From NCBI GenBank assembly GCA_016177345.1, contig JACOVM010000106.1:1-12005 (forward strand): DNA of 12,005 nucleotides. Direction: 5' to 3'. The notes below the pieces were generated by a model, which saw only the letters and a program-made list of their open reading frames with translations, was not told the origin of the DNA and did not search any database. Numbering within the stretch: the first letter of the stretch is position 1; the number at the start of each line of letters is the position of its first letter. The DNA comes from Candidatus Woesearchaeota archaeon (lineage in GTDB: Archaea > Nanobdellota > Nanobdellia > Woesearchaeales > UBA12501). Below are positions 5,628-11,997 of the stretch, piece by piece. The position numbers and the translations under genes are program-made.

Positions 5628-5897
5628 ATGGCAAAATACAAAATTGTTTATGAACGAAACAGCTGTATCGGGGTGGCATCCTGCGCAGCAGTGAATGGCG
5701 AATTTTGGGTGATGGACCAATCAGGAGATGAAAAAGCAGATATTGCCAAAGGAAAAAATCCAACTATCACCAAAGAAGGAAATCAAGAACTGATTATTGA
5801 GGAAAAGGATCTTGCAAAGAACATCGAAGCAGCAGAAAATTGCCCAGTGAACATTATTCATATTTATAACTTAGAGACTGGGGAGAGGCTGATTTAA
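5628..5897 (+). CDS. Ferredoxin with three cysteine ligands, probably [3Fe-4S]
   Basis: A small cytoplasmic electron carrier of the single-cluster archaeal ferredoxin type. The ligand motif is CIGVASC (Cys13, Cys19) with the distal Cys72 in NCPVNIIHIY. In Pyrococcus furiosus ferredoxin the corresponding motif is CIGDAIC, with Asp14 as the fourth ligand of a [4Fe-4S] cluster; here that position is Val16, which cannot bind iron. There are only three cysteines, so a [3Fe-4S] cluster or a labile cluster is expected. The pair that forms the disulfide in the Pyrococcus protein is also absent. An inserted stretch (about 35-58, Lys/Glu rich) makes it 89 aa against the usual 60-70. GGTGAG lies 9 nt before the ATG. 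Likely partners are 2-oxoacid oxidoreductases, none of which is in the window. Confidence 0.82.
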   Translation: MAKYKIVYERNSCIGVASCAAVNGEFWVMDQSGDEKADIAKGKNPTITKEGNQELIIEEKDLAKNIEAAENCPVNIIHIYNLETGERLI

Positions 5898-5904
5898 GTA
5901 AAGA

Positions 5905-5932
5905 GAAGCAAAGCAAAAAACAAAGCAAAGAA
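5905..5932 (-). terminator. T-rich terminator of the citrate-cleavage operon
   Basis: On the minus strand the spacer past the last operon gene reads as T-rich clusters (TTTCTTTG, then TTTTTT at 5915-5920, then CTTTGC). Archaeal RNA polymerase stops at such tracts. The 36-nt spacer is convergent with the ferredoxin gene. Confidence 0.45.
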
Positions 5933-5933
5933 A

Positions 5934-6347
5934 TTAGTTAAGCTTTGAAAGGTCACCATGAATGATGGTAGGTTTTACTGCCTCCAATTCTGACTGATAA
6001 TAGGGTATAATGGGAACTGGATTCATAAAGAAGATTTTCTTGTGAAGAACGTGGGCAAACCCGATCTCCATCAGCGTATTTCCTCCAATGTAGTGCTGAA
6101 TGCCACGCCGATCGTAATTCAGGACAAGAATAGCATCGCATTCTTTTATTTTTTCATAAAATTCCCGAATAGCGTCCTTTTCGTTCTTGTGAAATAAGGT
6201 AAGCTCCTCTTTTTCATGCTCTGTCTTTCCGACATACTCTTGAGAGAAGCACGAAACAAATACGGTATGGCCTTGCCCCTCTAGCACTTGCTTTATGGCC
6301 AGCATTTTCTCCGTAAAGACCATGCTCGTGCAGACCGCAATTTTCAT
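5934..6347 (-). CDS. Nucleoside 2-deoxyribosyltransferase-fold protein
   Basis: A 137-aa protein that resembles the nucleoside 2-deoxyribosyltransferase/TIR-like nucleotide-binding fold often found as a small hypothetical in DPANN and candidate-phylum bacteria. It starts with a strand M-K-I-A-V-C-T-S-M and later has A-I-L-V-L-N-Y-D (72-79), then GGNTLMEIGFAH (88-99), the family signature in which Glu94 is the likely catalytic residue. I-I-H-G-D-L-S-K closes the fold. True deoxyribosyltransferases are slightly longer, so the enzymatic activity on nucleosides is uncertain and a nucleotide-sensing or NAD-hydrolysing role is possible. It is the last gene of the operon: the TGA of the citryl-CoA lyase gene is 6 nt before its ATG. 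This tight spacing means co-transcription and possibly translational coupling. Confidence 0.68.
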   Translation of the reverse strand: MKIAVCTSMVFTEKMLAIKQVLEGQGHTVFVSCFSQEYVGKTEHEKEELTLFHKNEKDAIREFYEKIKECDAILVLNYDRRGIQHYIGGNTLMEIGFAHVLHKKIFFMNPVPIIPYYQSELEAVKPTIIHGDLSKLN

Positions 6348-6353
6348 ACCAAA

Positions 6354-7136
6354 TCACTGATCCCCTAATTTCTTATTTTGCTCTCCAATATACCTCATTT
6401 CCTCATCGGAAAGGCGGCGAAATGGGGCTTCATCGGCTAACTCTTCATGGACATGGGCGCAAATGCCGACTGTTCGAGGAATAATAAAGAACGCTTTTCC
6501 GATATGCCAATCAATGCCCATATCGGATATCAGGGCGGCGATTGCCCCATCAACATTCAAGCAGAGTTTTCTTCCTTTTGCTTTTTCGAGCTCTGCTTCG
6601 ATGCCAAGAGCAAAGCGAACATGCTTTCCGGCAACACCACTCTGTTGAGCAATAGAAAACAATTGTGCCGTTCGCGGATCGGTCGTATAAATCTTATGGC
6701 CATAACCAGGAAAGCGCTTCAAGGATGTAATGACAGACTGCACGACCATAGCAGGGTCTTTTCCAACATTCTCCTGAAAGAGCCTTGCTGCCTCATCAAT
6801 CGCACCACCATGGTACTGCCCAAGCGACAGAATTCCTCCAGCCACCGCAGTGTTCATCGCATTGCCTCCAGAGGCAATAATCCGCGCAGACGTAATTGAG
6901 GGAGGGGCGATACCATGCTCGGTGCATGCAACAAGAATCGCATTAACCACTTTTGCTTCAGGTAGTGTCGGCAGTCTTCCTGTGAGAACCAAAAAGATCA
7001 TCTCGTGAAAGGAAAGCTTGTCAACGAGCTCGTTGAGCTTATACCCCCGAACGATCGTTTCATCCGAAGAAGCGCACGCAATGCGGGTCTTCCACACCTT
7101 GTTTGTATCTTTTTCCATATTCTTTTTCATTGTCAT
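6354..7136 (-). CDS. ccl: Citryl-CoA lyase (short citrate-synthase family protein)
   Basis: Expected to split citryl-CoA into acetyl-CoA and oxaloacetate, the last step of ATP-dependent citrate cleavage. It is homologous to citrate synthase, but at 260 aa it lacks over 100 residues of that enzyme and matches the stand-alone citryl-CoA lyase of Hydrogenobacter and the C-terminal module of ATP-citrate lyase. Numbered from the ATG at 7136: TEHG with His74, GYGHKIY with His147 and LNVDG with Asp196 give the catalytic His/His/Asp set; PRTVGICAH (220-228) resembles the Arg motif near the C-terminus of ATP-citrate lyase. The first His has Lys where citrate synthases have Arg (GHR to GHK). The reading frame extends to a GTG at 7151, and ATGs at 7130 and 7118 are also possible; no Shine-Dalgarno decides. 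It lies 87 nt after the ligase alpha gene, with a GCCCT/AGGGC hairpin (7152-7163) between. Confidence 0.8.
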   Translation of the reverse strand: MTMKKNMEKDTNKVWKTRIACASSDETIVRGYKLNELVDKLSFHEMIFLVLTGRLPTLPEAKVVNAILVACTEHGIAPPSITSARIIASGGNAMNTAVAGGILSLGQYHGGAIDEAARLFQENVGKDPAMVVQSVITSLKRFPGYGHKIYTTDPRTAQLFSIAQQSGVAGKHVRFALGIEAELEKAKGRKLCLNVDGAIAALISDMGIDWHIGKAFFIIPRTVGICAHVHEELADEAPFRRLSDEEMRYIGEQNKKLGDQ

Positions 7137-7223
7137 AAAAAGATAATCCACGCCCTAAAGGGCAAGGCTATCTTTTTTGAGCGTTTCCATAGTTGTTAAA
7201 GAGCTGCTACCCAAGAGCTGCTG

Positions 7224-8123
7224 TCAAAGGGCTCCTTTGATGAGTTCACCAAGCTGGTCATGACGCTCTGCCACCAACACTCCAGCTTTCTTGAGTATTT
7301 GAATTTTATGAGAGGGAAGCCCTCGTGTTCCTTCAATGAGCGCACCTGCATGGCCAAACTGGATTCCCTGTGGCATCTGCTCTGCAAATCGGCCAGCAAT
7401 AAAAGCAGCAATCGGTTTGGTGAACCTTCCTTCTTTTACCATGTCAGCAACTTGATCTTCATACGTTCCGCCGAGCTCGCCAAACAGCACCATCCCTTTT
7501 GTTTGCGAGTCTTTTTCAAACAGCTCGAGAAGGTCAGTAAAGGTTGAACCTATAATACGATCCCCCCCAATGCCAACAACCGTGCTTTGGCCTAATCCAG
7601 CTTGACGGACGATCCAAGCAGTCTCATTGGTCATTCCACCGCTCTTGGAAATGATACCAATGCTTCCTGCCTGATAAATCTTTTCTATCGCTTCATTAAA
7701 TCCACCGAGCACGCCAAGGCGAGACTTACCTGGGCTGATCACGCCGATGGAACTTGGGCCAATAAGCCTTACGCCATGGAGCTGCGCATACCTTACCATC
7801 TTTGCAGTTTCATGAACAGTGATGCCTTCCGTCAAGCAATGGATCAGCTTAATGCCGTTTGCAACAGCTTCCATAACAGCGTCTTTTGCAGCAAATGGAG
7901 GAACATAAATAGAGGACGTATTGATCTCTGGGTGGTGCTGCATGGCTTCTTTTACCGTATCATACACTGGAATGCCATCCACGTCCTGCCCCCCTTTTCC
8001 TGGGGTGACACCAGCAGCAATGCGCACGCCATACCCTTTCATTAAGGGAACAGCGCGCTGGCCCTCTTTTCCAGTAATGCCCTGCATTACGACAACAGTT
8101 GATTCATCAATAAGGATCGCCAT
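7224..8123 (-). CDS. ccsB: Citryl-CoA synthetase small (alpha) subunit / ATP-citrate lyase module
   Basis: The CoA-ligase alpha subunit (299 aa) carries the phosphohistidine that relays phosphate from ATP to the acid. The CoA-binding Rossmann half opens with GITGKEGQ (16-23), and the phosphohistidine is His258 in QFGHAGA. Several motifs match ATP-citrate lyase rather than succinyl-CoA synthetase: SGGMTNE (161-167; the succinate enzyme has SGTLTYE), GIGGDRIIGSTF (184-195; succinate enzyme GIGGDPIPG), GELGGTYED (215-223) and EGRFTKP (231-237). Other parts are closer to succinyl-CoA synthetase, so it looks basal in the group. I set the start at ATG 8121-8123, which overlaps the TGA of the beta gene as TGATG, the classical coupling arrangement; a GTG at 8129 is possible. 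It is the second gene of the operon. A plain succinate-CoA ligase is the main alternative. Confidence 0.78.
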   Translation of the reverse strand: MAILIDESTVVVMQGITGKEGQRAVPLMKGYGVRIAAGVTPGKGGQDVDGIPVYDTVKEAMQHHPEINTSSIYVPPFAAKDAVMEAVANGIKLIHCLTEGITVHETAKMVRYAQLHGVRLIGPSSIGVISPGKSRLGVLGGFNEAIEKIYQAGSIGIISKSGGMTNETAWIVRQAGLGQSTVVGIGGDRIIGSTFTDLLELFEKDSQTKGMVLFGELGGTYEDQVADMVKEGRFTKPIAAFIAGRFAEQMPQGIQFGHAGALIEGTRGLPSHKIQILKKAGVLVAERHDQLGELIKGAL

Positions 8124-9391
8124 CAGCACACGCTCCGCTGTTCCTGCTCATTAATATGATCCATATGATCCTCTGTTATAGGGGCGCGGAACAGGTTTAC
8201 TTTATCCATTAGGATTTTTGCTGTTTTTGTCATCGGCATCTCAGCCCCATACGCAACGAGGTCAAGACCGCACTTCGCTGCAGACCTGCGAAGAATCTGA
8301 AGCCCTTCTTCTTCATTCGGGCCAGACCTCCTTACCACAATTGGATAGGCTGGCCTAACCTCTTCAAGGGCTTGTGCAACACCTTGCAAGGTTTCATCAA
8401 CTCTCGTGAAGCTGGCGATCACCCCCACAATCCACAATCCTCTCAGTCCTGGCTTGGAAAGCAGCGCTTTCGTAAGATGATACACTTTTTCTGTTGGCGG
8501 GCTGCCGCTGAAATCTGTATAATTTGATGGCCTGCCACCGCAATTCATCAGCGCATCCATGCAAGTGATGCTGCCGCCACCACCGGCAGCAAGAAAACCA
8601 ATGTCGCCATCAAGCTCAACATATTTAACCGTACCCCTATAATCTTTTGCATTGACCTCCTTGACAAGCTGTTCTCTCTCTGTTGGAGGCCTTGCAAATC
8701 CAGCAACACGGGGAGTATATGCTCTATCTTTGTGGTTATAACCGCCATCATCACATAACTCAATCTTGGCATCCAGAGCGATGAAATCTCCCGCCTTATT
8801 TTCAACCAATGGGTTGATTTCCACTTGGACTGCATCCTCTTTTTCAAAGCAGTGATACAAGGAAAAGAGAATAGGAACAATCTTCGCTGCCTGTTCCTTT
8901 GATAAATGAAGGACTGCAGCTGCTTCCCGAATGTTCCATTCCTGTAAGCCAAGAAGAGGATCGATGGGGATGAGGGGGATTCGAACAAGAGCTCCTGTTC
9001 CAGATAACACATCATCTTCAATAGCGATGCCTCCTTGCGCTGAAATGGCAAGAACAGGAGAACGGGTTGCCGTATCAAAGGTGAAGCTCACATAATACTG
9101 CTGATTGAGGTCTATTTTTTCTGCAGCAAGTACGCTTTTCACTTCCTCATGATTGACCCGTGTATGGAGAAGTAAACGAGCTGCCTGGCAGACGTCCTCC
9201 CCTGTTTCGCACAGTTTTATCGCACCAGCTTTTCCTCTTTTTCCAGAAAGAAGCTGGGCCTTCACCACCGCACCATTCCAAGAAGATGGAAGTTGGAACG
9301 TAGAAGGAATATCAGTAATAAGGAAAGATGCGGGTGTTGGAATATTATATTTTCTTAATAATTCCATGCCCTCAAACTCGTAAAGCCGCAT
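8123..9391 (-). CDS. ccsA: Citryl-CoA synthetase large (beta) subunit / ATP-citrate lyase module
   Basis: The ATP-grasp subunit (422 aa) that makes the acyl-CoA from ATP, CoA and probably citrate. The ATP-grasp part has VKAQLLSGKRGKAG (43-56), EINPL (191-195) and ALDAK (205-209) for nucleotide and metal. The C-terminal acid-binding domain decides the substrate: AGGGGS (269-274), NYTDFSGSPP (290-299), IASFT (325-329) and VVRRSGPNEEEGL (352-364) align with the citrate-binding motifs of ATP-citrate lyase (NYGEYSGAP, IANFT, VRRGGPN), not with the GGIVRCD and VRLEGNN of succinyl-CoA synthetase. The Arg that binds a citrate carboxylate and the following Ser/Phe/Thr are kept, with Asn to Ser. It is the first gene of the operon; the ATG at 9389-9391 lies 23 nt from a TATA box (9414-9421), so the message is probably leaderless. 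C-terminal residues 395-422 are a poorly conserved extension. Confidence 0.8.
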   Translation of the reverse strand: MRLYEFEGMELLRKYNIPTPASFLITDIPSTFQLPSSWNGAVVKAQLLSGKRGKAGAIKLCETGEDVCQAARLLLHTRVNHEEVKSVLAAEKIDLNQQYYVSFTFDTATRSPVLAISAQGGIAIEDDVLSGTGALVRIPLIPIDPLLGLQEWNIREAAAVLHLSKEQAAKIVPILFSLYHCFEKEDAVQVEINPLVENKAGDFIALDAKIELCDDGGYNHKDRAYTPRVAGFARPPTEREQLVKEVNAKDYRGTVKYVELDGDIGFLAAGGGGSITCMDALMNCGGRPSNYTDFSGSPPTEKVYHLTKALLSKPGLRGLWIVGVIASFTRVDETLQGVAQALEEVRPAYPIVVRRSGPNEEEGLQILRRSAAKCGLDLVAYGAEMPMTKTAKILMDKVNLFRAPITEDHMDHINEQEQRSVC

Positions 9392-9413
9392 AGGGACAAG
9401 GGTAAGGAATCAC

Positions 9414-9421
9414 CTTATAAG
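9414..9421 (-). promoter_or_regulatory. TATA box of the citrate-cleavage operon
   Basis: CTTATAAG, 23 nt upstream of the start codon at 9391, the same distance as for the TraB and membrane-gene-3 promoters. The 147-nt region to the endonuclease gene is divergent, and the plus-strand box lies about 70 bp away, so the two promoters are separate. Confidence 0.55.
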
Positions 9422-9488
9422 CTTTGCGGCTTTACATTAAAAAATATAAAGCAATAGAGAATATACAGTTATACGTTTATTAAAAAAG

Positions 9489-9498
9489 TTTATAAAAA
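9489..9498 (+). promoter_or_regulatory. TATA box of the endonuclease III gene
   Basis: TTTATAAAAA, predicting transcription from about 9521 and an 18-nt leader before the ATG at 9539. Confidence 0.5.
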
Positions 9499-9538
9499 TA
9501 GGTAGTAAAAAAAGTGTGGGCTCAGAAGAAAGACAGGT

Positions 9539-10237
9539 ATGATATTCAAGAGAACAATGGCAACCTCCAAATTAGCAACAAACATCACTCACGTACTCAG
9601 CTGTCTTAGTAAGCAGCAAAGCACTACCATGCTCGGGCACTTCTCTGGTAAATATGATCCTTGGAGGATTCTCATTGGCACCATCTTATCAGCACGAGCA
9701 AGGGATGAAGTAACAGAGCAAGTATGTGAAGTATTGTTCAACAAATACCCCACTGTTGAAGCACTTGCTGGAGCAAAGCAGCAGGATATCGAGCAATGCA
9801 TTCAAAGAATTGGCTTTTATCACACTAAAGCGAGGAATATCATCAAAACCTCAAAAATAGTTATACAACAGCATCATGGAAGCGTTCCTGGCACGATGGA
9901 TGATCTGCTTACCCTCCCTGGGGTGGGCAGAAAAGTGGCTGGCTGTGTACTCGTTTATGCCTTCCAGAAAGACGCTATTCCCGTGGATACCCATGTTCAC
10001 CGCATTTCAAACAGGCTTGGATGGGTTAGAACAAAGGCACCAGAACAAACAGAACAACGATTGATGAAGATAGTCCCAAAAAAGAATTGGCAGGTTGTCA
10101 ACGATTGTTTGGTCAGCCATGGAAAGAAGATTTGCAAGCCAATACAACCACTATGCCATTCTTGTTGCATTGAACGGTACTGTAAGAAAGTTGGAATACA
10201 TAAGAAAAAGATAAACTGGCAAAAGAACAAAAAATAA
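9539..10237 (+). CDS. nth: Endonuclease III (HhH-GPD, [4Fe-4S])
   Basis: A bifunctional DNA glycosylase/AP lyase for oxidised pyrimidines in base excision repair. The helix-hairpin-helix motif LPGVGRKVA (126-134) contains the catalytic Lys132, and VDTHVHR (149-155) contains the catalytic Asp150. The iron-sulfur loop is intact: Cys199, Cys206, Cys209, Cys215 in the exact C-x6-C-x2-C-x5-C spacing. The DNA-intercalating loop reads LSARARDEVTE instead of the bacterial LSAQATD, closer to the archaeal SQRTRDE type. The C-terminus is a short basic tail (H-K-K-K). Length 232 aa is slightly longer than the usual 210-220. Two starts are possible: ATG 9539 (TATA box fits a short leader) and ATG 9557. 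It heads a plus-strand group with the exonuclease-like gene. Confidence 0.93.
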   Translation: MIFKRTMATSKLATNITHVLSCLSKQQSTTMLGHFSGKYDPWRILIGTILSARARDEVTEQVCEVLFNKYPTVEALAGAKQQDIEQCIQRIGFYHTKARNIIKTSKIVIQQHHGSVPGTMDDLLTLPGVGRKVAGCVLVYAFQKDAIPVDTHVHRISNRLGWVRTKAPEQTEQRLMKIVPKKNWQVVNDCLVSHGKKICKPIQPLCHSCCIERYCKKVGIHKKKINWQKNKK

Positions 10238-10262
10238 AAAGAGGTATACTCAAGAGAGGGTG

Positions 10263-11021
10263 ATGATTCGAAATAGCTTTATCTTTCTCGACAAAATAAG
10301 TAACAGGCGAGAGCAAGCTATATGGGAACAAGGAATTGAGGACTGGGATGGGTTCCTTGCTGCCAAATCAGTTTCTGGCATTAATGCTCCACGAAAAGGG
10401 CACTATGATCGGCAAATTATGAACGCGTGGCACGCTTTAGATAATGATAACCCTTCTTATTTTCATTCCTTATTTCCAAGACAAGAGACCTGGAGGCTGT
10501 ATCCTCACTTTAAGGACAACGCCTGCTTTTTGGACATCGAAACAACAGGATATTATGGGGATATTACAGTTATTGGAATTTATGATGGCAATGAGGCTCA
10601 TGCCTTCGTAAGAGGATTCAACCTGGACAAAGAGCTTCTTCAAAAAACTCTCGCACAATTTGATATGGTTATCACGTTTAATGGAAGCTCATTTGACCTT
10701 CCAGTTATCCGGCGGTTTTTTGGCCCAGTACTTCCAGAAATCCCCCATATCGACCTGAGGCATGTTTGCAAAAGGATCGGACTTGTCGGAGGGCTTAAGC
10801 GAATTGAGGAACAGCTTGGAATACAAAGGCCAGAAGCTGTTCAAGGAGTGACTGGGGCAGATGCTGTTGAGCTATGGCAGCGCTGGAAAGCAACTGGAGA
10901 AAAGAAATATTTAGAAACCTTAGTCCAATATAATGAGGAGGATATTGTCAACCTAAAACCAATAGCTAATACAGTTATAGCGCAGGTTTGGCAGCAGGTA
11001 CGATTTGGTAGAAGCACATGA
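10263..11021 (+). CDS. RNase H-like DEDDy exonuclease (YprB-type)
   Basis: Belongs to the YprB-like RNase_H_2 group of the ribonuclease H superfamily, putative 3'-5' exonucleases acting on nucleic acid. The metal-binding acids are seen as FLDIETTG (Asp91, Glu93), FNGSSFDLPVI (Asp145) and YNEED (Tyr223 with Asp227), which is the complete DEDDy set. HIDLRHVCKRIGLVGGLKRIE (162-182 region) is typical of the family. The N-terminal 85 residues are specific to this group and hold a P-R-K-G-H-Y-D-R basic patch. Start chosen at the ATG 10263 rather than the GTG 10260; the A-rich TATA-like element at 10230-10240 lies 23 nt before it. It follows endonuclease III by 25 nt and overlaps the next gene by ATGA, so repair or nucleic-acid turnover as a joint function is plausible. 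Confidence 0.85.
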   Translation: MIRNSFIFLDKISNRREQAIWEQGIEDWDGFLAAKSVSGINAPRKGHYDRQIMNAWHALDNDNPSYFHSLFPRQETWRLYPHFKDNACFLDIETTGYYGDITVIGIYDGNEAHAFVRGFNLDKELLQKTLAQFDMVITFNGSSFDLPVIRRFFGPVLPEIPHIDLRHVCKRIGLVGGLKRIEEQLGIQRPEAVQGVTGADAVELWQRWKATGEKKYLETLVQYNEEDIVNLKPIANTVIAQVWQQVRFGRST

Positions 11022-11353
11022 AAAATAGACAGGCGCATAAAAAGAATAAAAAGCAGTGGAGTGGTATAGAGGAGCTTAGGGAATGGTTTGGAATAACCAA
11101 AGCAGGAGGGCTTATGTACATTTCATATAGCCTAGCGATAGCGGCCATGTTCTTTAAAAGCATTATTACTATAACAATCTTATTTAGTGCAGCGCTTATC
11201 TTATCTGTTATTTCTACTGTTTTTGGAGTTAAAAGAAACGAAAAGGTATCCCTTATCACCAACATAGCCAAAGCAATTTCTTATCCTGTTTGCATTGGTC
11301 TTCTTATTTGGTTTATTCTGATAAAAGTGATGATTATGATCCTGATAAACTAG
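11018..11353 (+). CDS. Small membrane protein coupled to the exonuclease gene
   Basis: Not recognised. The 111-aa product starts with a very basic segment (residues 1-15, K-N-R-Q-A-H-K-K-N-K-K-Q-W) and then has probable membrane helices near 32-45, 49-68 and 85-107. The N-terminus is cytoplasmic by the positive-inside rule. Its ATG is contained in the ATGA that also gives the TGA stop of the exonuclease gene (11018-11021), so translation is coupled and the proteins are probably made together. Possible roles are anchoring the nuclease at the membrane or an unrelated membrane function; nothing in the sequence decides. Confidence 0.65.
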   Translation: MKNRQAHKKNKKQWSGIEELREWFGITKAGGLMYISYSLAIAAMFFKSIITITILFSAALILSVISTVFGVKRNEKVSLITNIAKAISYPVCIGLLIWFILIKVMIMILIN

Positions 11354-11392
11354 GATAAACTATCAGGTTTTATCAAGGAGGTTTTATCAAGG
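11344..11392. repeat. Two pairs of tandem short repeats with complementary cores
   Basis: GATAAACTAG/GATAAACTAT stand in tandem at 11344-11353 and 11354-11363, the first overlapping the stop codon of the membrane protein. They are followed by two 14-bp units, GGTTTTATCAAGGA at 11366-11379 and the same 13 bases at 11380-11392. GATAAA of the first pair is complementary to TTTATC of the second, so hairpins can form. The site lies between convergent genes and may act in termination. Confidence 0.5.
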
Positions 11393-11415
11393 TGCGTTGC
11401 AAGAGGAGAAAGGGA

Positions 11416-11757
11416 TTAAAGAATAGATAGTTTGTCTCCGATGCGAACCTGTGCAATTTTTATCGTGCCTACAGGACATTCTATACATGCTACCGCAGGT
11501 TTTTTAGAAGTAAATAGGGAAAAGGGCTTGAAGCACTCCCGGACTTCTATAACATGATGGGAAGCGTTCAGTAAGATGATATCAATAGGAAAAAACACAA
11601 AGAGCATATGGAGGCGAACGATAATAGGGGTCTTCCAGACAAAAACAAGAGTTGCCGGTTTAATCCTCCCCATCAACCCAAAAAATTGTGATAAAAATGT
11701 CTCACAGTGTCGGTGATTTTTTGCAATTAATGTGTTTCTTGTTTTGTTGACAATCAC
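11416..11757 (-). CDS. DUF192 family protein
   Basis: A member of DUF192 (PF02643), small mainly-beta proteins of unknown function found in archaea and bacteria. The family pattern is visible: F-F-G-L-M-G-R (26-32), HMLFVFFPIDIILLN (50-64, where the order M-L-F-V-F, I-D-I-I-L-L is typical), VIEVRECFKPF (69-79), KKPAVACIECPVGTIK (85-100) and IGDKLSIL (106-113). Length (113 aa) is normal for archaeal forms. There is no signal peptide, whereas many bacterial members are secreted. The start is a GTG at 11757, as there is a TGA in frame at 11764-11766 and no ATG in between. Upstream lies a pair of direct repeats (11766-11796). Confidence 0.82.
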   Translation of the reverse strand: MIVNKTRNTLIAKNHRHCETFLSQFFGLMGRIKPATLVFVWKTPIIVRLHMLFVFFPIDIILLNASHHVIEVRECFKPFSLFTSKKPAVACIECPVGTIKIAQVRIGDKLSIL

Positions 11758-11765
11758 CCATGCTC

Positions 11766-11796
11766 ACCCAATAACCATTACTGACCCAATAGCCAT
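11766..11796. repeat. 13-bp direct repeats before the DUF192 gene
   Basis: ACCCAATAACCAT (11766-11778) and ACCCAATAGCCAT (11784-11796) differ at one position and are 18 bp apart. On the minus strand, each begins with ATG, and the stretch from the outer ATG reads as a 10-codon peptide ending in TGA at 11764, in frame with the DUF192 start. The repeats could be a regulator site in the leader, or the relic of a longer N-terminus. Confidence 0.5.
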
Positions 11797-11836
11797 CTCG
11801 TAATATAGCAAAATTCAAAGGATATAGCCTGTTATA

Positions 11837-11861
11837 CCCTTGTTCCATAGGAAATCAAGGG
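11837..11861. other. Imperfect hairpin in the right intergenic region
   Basis: CCCTTG (11837-11842) pairs with CAAGGG (11856-11861), and TTCC with GGAA around an ATA loop, with a two-base bulge. The 248 nt from 11758 to the window end hold this hairpin, the direct repeats before the DUF192 gene and a TATA box at the edge; I see no gene in it. Confidence 0.3.
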
Positions 11862-11997
11862 GTTAGCGCTATGTGATTCTTTTGAGATATGCCAGATACC
11901 CCCTTATGTAAAACCGGATTGAACTAAATAGGACGAAGCAATTCGTTTCTTTAGCATCGTTTTGCATAAATTCGCATAAACTCTTGAAATAGAAGCA

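Noticed and set aside
7602..8045. A 147-codon plus-strand frame within the ligase alpha gene.
   Set aside because: It is fully antisense to a gene with clear family motifs and has no recognisable protein features.
8548..9078. A 176-codon minus-strand frame inside the ligase beta gene.
   Set aside because: It is another frame of a gene with well-defined motifs, and no motif or start signal supports it.
6354..9391. Reading the operon as ordinary succinyl-CoA synthetase plus citrate synthase of the TCA cycle.
   Set aside because: The citrate-synthase-like protein is far too short, and the acid-binding and alpha-subunit motifs match ATP-citrate lyase. No other TCA gene is present in the window.
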